From DATCMU01 sp036563245 (GTDB lineage: Bacteria; Pseudomonadota; Alphaproteobacteria; Rhizobiales; Devosiaceae), in contig DATCMU010000028.1 in NCBI GenBank assembly GCA_036563245.1, forward strand, positions 1 to 64,000: DNA of 64,000 bases. The letters are read 5' to 3'. A program made the translations under genes and the position numbers. The notes beneath the pieces are model-generated. The model saw nothing but the letters and a program-made list of their open reading frames with translations, did no database searches and was not told the DNA's origin. Below, one piece after another: positions 62,196 to 64,000 of this stretch; within the stretch, counting starts at the first letter, position 1, and the number at the start of each line of letters is the position of its first letter.

Positions 62196-62906
62196 CTACT
62201 CCGCCGGGCCGCGCGTCGGGCGACGCTTGGAACGCACGATCTGGTAGCCCGGCCGCCACAGATAGCGCACCGGCACGCTCAGCATGTGCACGAGCCGCGT
62301 GAAGGGGAACAGGACGAATATGGTGAGCCCCAGGAAGATGTGCAGCCGGAAGACCAGGCTGGCATCGGCGACATAGCTCGATGCGGCGGGATTGAAGCTG
62401 AAGATCCCTTGGGCCCAGCTCATCAGCTTGACCATCTCGTGCCCGTCCAGGTTCTGGGCAGAGACCGGGATGGTCGACAGCCCGAGCGCAAGCTGTAGCC
62501 ACAGGATCACGATGATCGCCGTATCCGAGAAACGCGAAGACGCCCTGATCCTCGGGTCGAAAACCCGCCTGTGGATCAACATGCTTGCGCCAATGATCGC
62601 CAGGAGCCCGGCGATACCGCCCGAAATCATCGCCAGCAATTGCTTGGCGGTATGGCTGATATGGAAGAATTCGATGATCGGCATGGGGGTCAAGAGGCCG
62701 AAGAAGTGCCCGAAGAAGATGAACAGCACGCCGGCATGGAACAGGATCGACCCCCAGACCAGCTGCTTGCGCCGCAGCAACTGGCTTGAGCCGGAACGCC
62801 AGGTATAGGGCTCCCGGTCGTAGCGAATGACGCTTCCGACGGCCAGCACCGCCAATGCAATATAGGGATAGATGCCGAACAAGAGGCCATTGAAGAACTC
62901 GCCCAT
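62196..62906 (-). CDS. narI: respiratory nitrate reductase gamma subunit (cytochrome b)
   Basis: This 236-residue membrane protein has five helices (GIYPYIALAVLAVGSVIRYDREP first; LFHAGVLFIFFGHFFGLLTP second). Conserved histidines in the second helix (FHAG, GHFFG) and the last helix (RLHIFLGLTIFVLFPFTRLVH) fit ligation of two b haems. It takes electrons from quinol and passes them to NarH. It lies 13 nt after narJ. Confidence 0.95.
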   Translation of the reverse strand: MGEFFNGLLFGIYPYIALAVLAVGSVIRYDREPYTWRSGSSQLLRRKQLVWGSILFHAGVLFIFFGHFFGLLTPMPIIEFFHISHTAKQLLAMISGGIAGLLAIIGASMLIHRRVFDPRIRASSRFSDTAIIVILWLQLALGLSTIPVSAQNLDGHEMVKLMSWAQGIFSFNPAASSYVADASLVFRLHIFLGLTIFVLFPFTRLVHMLSVPVRYLWRPGYQIVRSKRRPTRGPAE

Positions 62907-62919
62907 TTTCTCGGTCTCC

Positions 62920-63633
62920 TTACACCTGGTCGGGATTGGACGGGGACGAAGGGGTCCGCTGCGCCGCCCTCAGACGGGTGCGCAGCCGGTCAGGTCCACA
63001 GGCGCCCTCCCCCGCATTGCCGCCAAAGGTCACCGCCTCGTCTTCCCAGATCACATCGAGCGCTTCGAGATCGTCCGGGTCGTCTTCGGGTTCGGCGAGC
63101 AAGGCGTCGAGCGCCTCCCGGTCCGGCTTTGCCGCGGCGAGCGCTTCGAGAACCATCAGCACCCCTGCATAGGAGCTTCCGCGCTTCTGAAGCCGCTCGC
63201 GCAGCGCCGAAACGATATGCAGCGGTTCGCCAAGCAGCGCCTGGGCCTGCTCGAATTCCAGCATCGACAGGAACTCAAGGAACATCGGCAGGTAGTCGGG
63301 AAGCTCGCGCGCCTCGATGGCCAGCCCCTGCTCCTCATAGAGATTCATCAGGTCCACCATGGCCTGGCCGCGATCGCGGCTTTCGCCATGCACGTGTTCG
63401 AACAGATGCAGCGAAAGTGACCGCGTGCGGTCGAACAGGTGGACATAGCGCTCCTGCAGGTCATAGAGATCGCCGCTGGCCAACTCGCCAAGCAGCGGTT
63501 CGATATGACCAAGCATCCGCGCGGGCACCAGGCGCTCGCGCGCGATGGCGTCCGCCAGTTGCCGGGCCTCTTCCACCAGCGCCCGCTCCGGGTAGCTCAG
63601 CAGCACGGACAACACCTTGAACGTGACGATCAT
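62920..63633 (-). CDS. narJ: nitrate reductase assembly chaperone
   Basis: This 237-residue TorD/NarJ-family protein has KVLSVLLSYPERALVEEARQLADAI at the start, ERYVHLFDRTRSLSLHLFEHVHGESRDRGQAMVDLMNLYEEQGL (about residues 60-105), and LPDYLPMFLEFLS. It inserts the molybdenum cofactor into NarG before membrane attachment. The C-terminal 50 residues are acidic and then basic. Start 63633 is 3 nt after narH. Confidence 0.95.
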   Translation of the reverse strand: MIVTFKVLSVLLSYPERALVEEARQLADAIARERLVPARMLGHIEPLLGELASGDLYDLQERYVHLFDRTRSLSLHLFEHVHGESRDRGQAMVDLMNLYEEQGLAIEARELPDYLPMFLEFLSMLEFEQAQALLGEPLHIVSALRERLQKRGSSYAGVLMVLEALAAAKPDREALDALLAEPEDDPDDLEALDVIWEDEAVTFGGNAGEGACGPDRLRTRLRAAQRTPSSPSNPDQV

Positions 63634-63636
63634 GGC

Positions 63637-64000
63637 CTACACCCCCGCCTTGAACAGGTCGGTGGGGGTCTGCACCACCTTCTTGCGCCGTGTACCGAAC
63701 ATGTCGACATCCGAACTGCCGCCCGAGCAGCCATTGCCGAACGAGAAGCCGCAATCGCCACGCACATCATAGGCATCTTCACTCGTCTCACGATGCGCCG
63801 TGGGAATGACGAAACGGTCCTCGTAATTGGCGATCGCCATGATCTGGTACATCTCCTCGATCATTTGCGGCGTCATGCCGACCCGGCTGGCAATGGCCTC
63901 GTCGATCACGCCCTCGATGGTCTTGGCGCGCATATAGCCGCGCATGGCCAGCATGCGCTCGAGCGCGGAGATGACCGGCTCGTCCTTTCCCGCCGTGAGC
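63637..64000 (-). CDS. narH: respiratory nitrate reductase beta subunit, C-terminal part
   Basis: This is the 3' end of narH, open at the right edge of the window (frame continues LTAGKDEPVISALERMLAMRGYMRA). The visible 121 residues include MTPQMIEEMYQIMAIANYEDRFVIPTAHRE, typical of the NarH C-terminus that contacts NarG and NarI, and a Cys/Gly-rich tail GDCGFSFGNGCSGGSS. The four [Fe-S] cluster-binding regions lie outside the window. narG is expected just beyond. Confidence 0.93.
   Translation of the reverse strand, partial: LTAGKDEPVISALERMLAMRGYMRAKTIEGVIDEAIASRVGMTPQMIEEMYQIMAIANYEDRFVIPTAHRETSEDAYDVRGDCGFSFGNGCSGGSSDVDMFGTRRKKVVQTPTDLFKAGV

Overview
The window is a G+C-rich, densely coded bacterial chromosome segment. 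It looks alphaproteobacterial, most likely Hyphomicrobiales (a Devosiaceae- or Phyllobacteriaceae-like organism). The reasons are the PuuD-type membrane urate oxidase, a PuuE-UraD fusion, a TakP-like keto-acid TRAP system, a PutA without a DNA-binding domain beside an Lrp-type regulator, and an intergenic palindrome of the kind common in that order. The taxon is an inference from gene content. I see no rRNA, tRNA, insertion sequence, phage gene or CRISPR array.

Region 1 (1-15.9 kb) looks like a short-chain acyl (acetate/propionate-type) sensing, uptake and activation module. A leftward operon encodes an ScfR-type XRE regulator, a receiver-only response regulator, a small two-helix membrane protein, a sodium/solute-symporter-like histidine kinase and an AcuI-like acrylyl-CoA reductase (cut by the window edge). 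Diverging from it is a branched-chain-amino-acid-type ABC transporter followed by an acetyl-CoA-synthetase-family enzyme whose acyl pocket carries an Ala where Acs has Val. A degenerate receiver protein and a sulfide:quinone oxidoreductase follow, closed by a strong terminator.

Region 2 (16-39 kb) is a purine-catabolism island built around a LysR regulator at 34.5 kb. Leftward lie uraH, xdhABC, a BMP-type (nucleoside/purine) ABC importer, then puuD, guaD and malate synthase G. Rightward lie a PuuE-UraD fusion, ureidoglycine aminohydrolase, ureidoglycolate lyase and a deaminase-fold protein of unknown substrate. An adenine deaminase and a CocE/NonD hydrolase sit at the left edge. Together they take adenine, guanine and xanthine through urate and allantoin to glyoxylate, which malate synthase feeds into central metabolism. 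No allantoate amidohydrolase is visible in the window.

Region 3 (39-53.6 kb) holds a cyclic-nucleotide-gated-type K+ channel, L-threonine aldolase, a DEAD-box helicase, a ThuA-like protein, an Lrp regulator divergent from arginase, a basic-amino-acid ABC operon with a structured leader, 3-hydroxybutyrate dehydrogenase, and a TakP-like TRAP system whose binding-protein gene converges on its two membrane-subunit genes.

Region 4 (53.8-64 kb) holds UDP-glucose dehydrogenase with a UDP-glucuronate-epimerase-like gene, bifunctional PutA with its Lrp-type regulator, a LuxR-type protein with an altered ligand pocket, and the 3' part of a respiratory nitrate reductase operon (narH partial, narJ, narI) ending in a parvulin-type prolyl isomerase. 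Catabolism of nitrogen compounds (purines, arginine, proline, nitrate) dominates the whole window.
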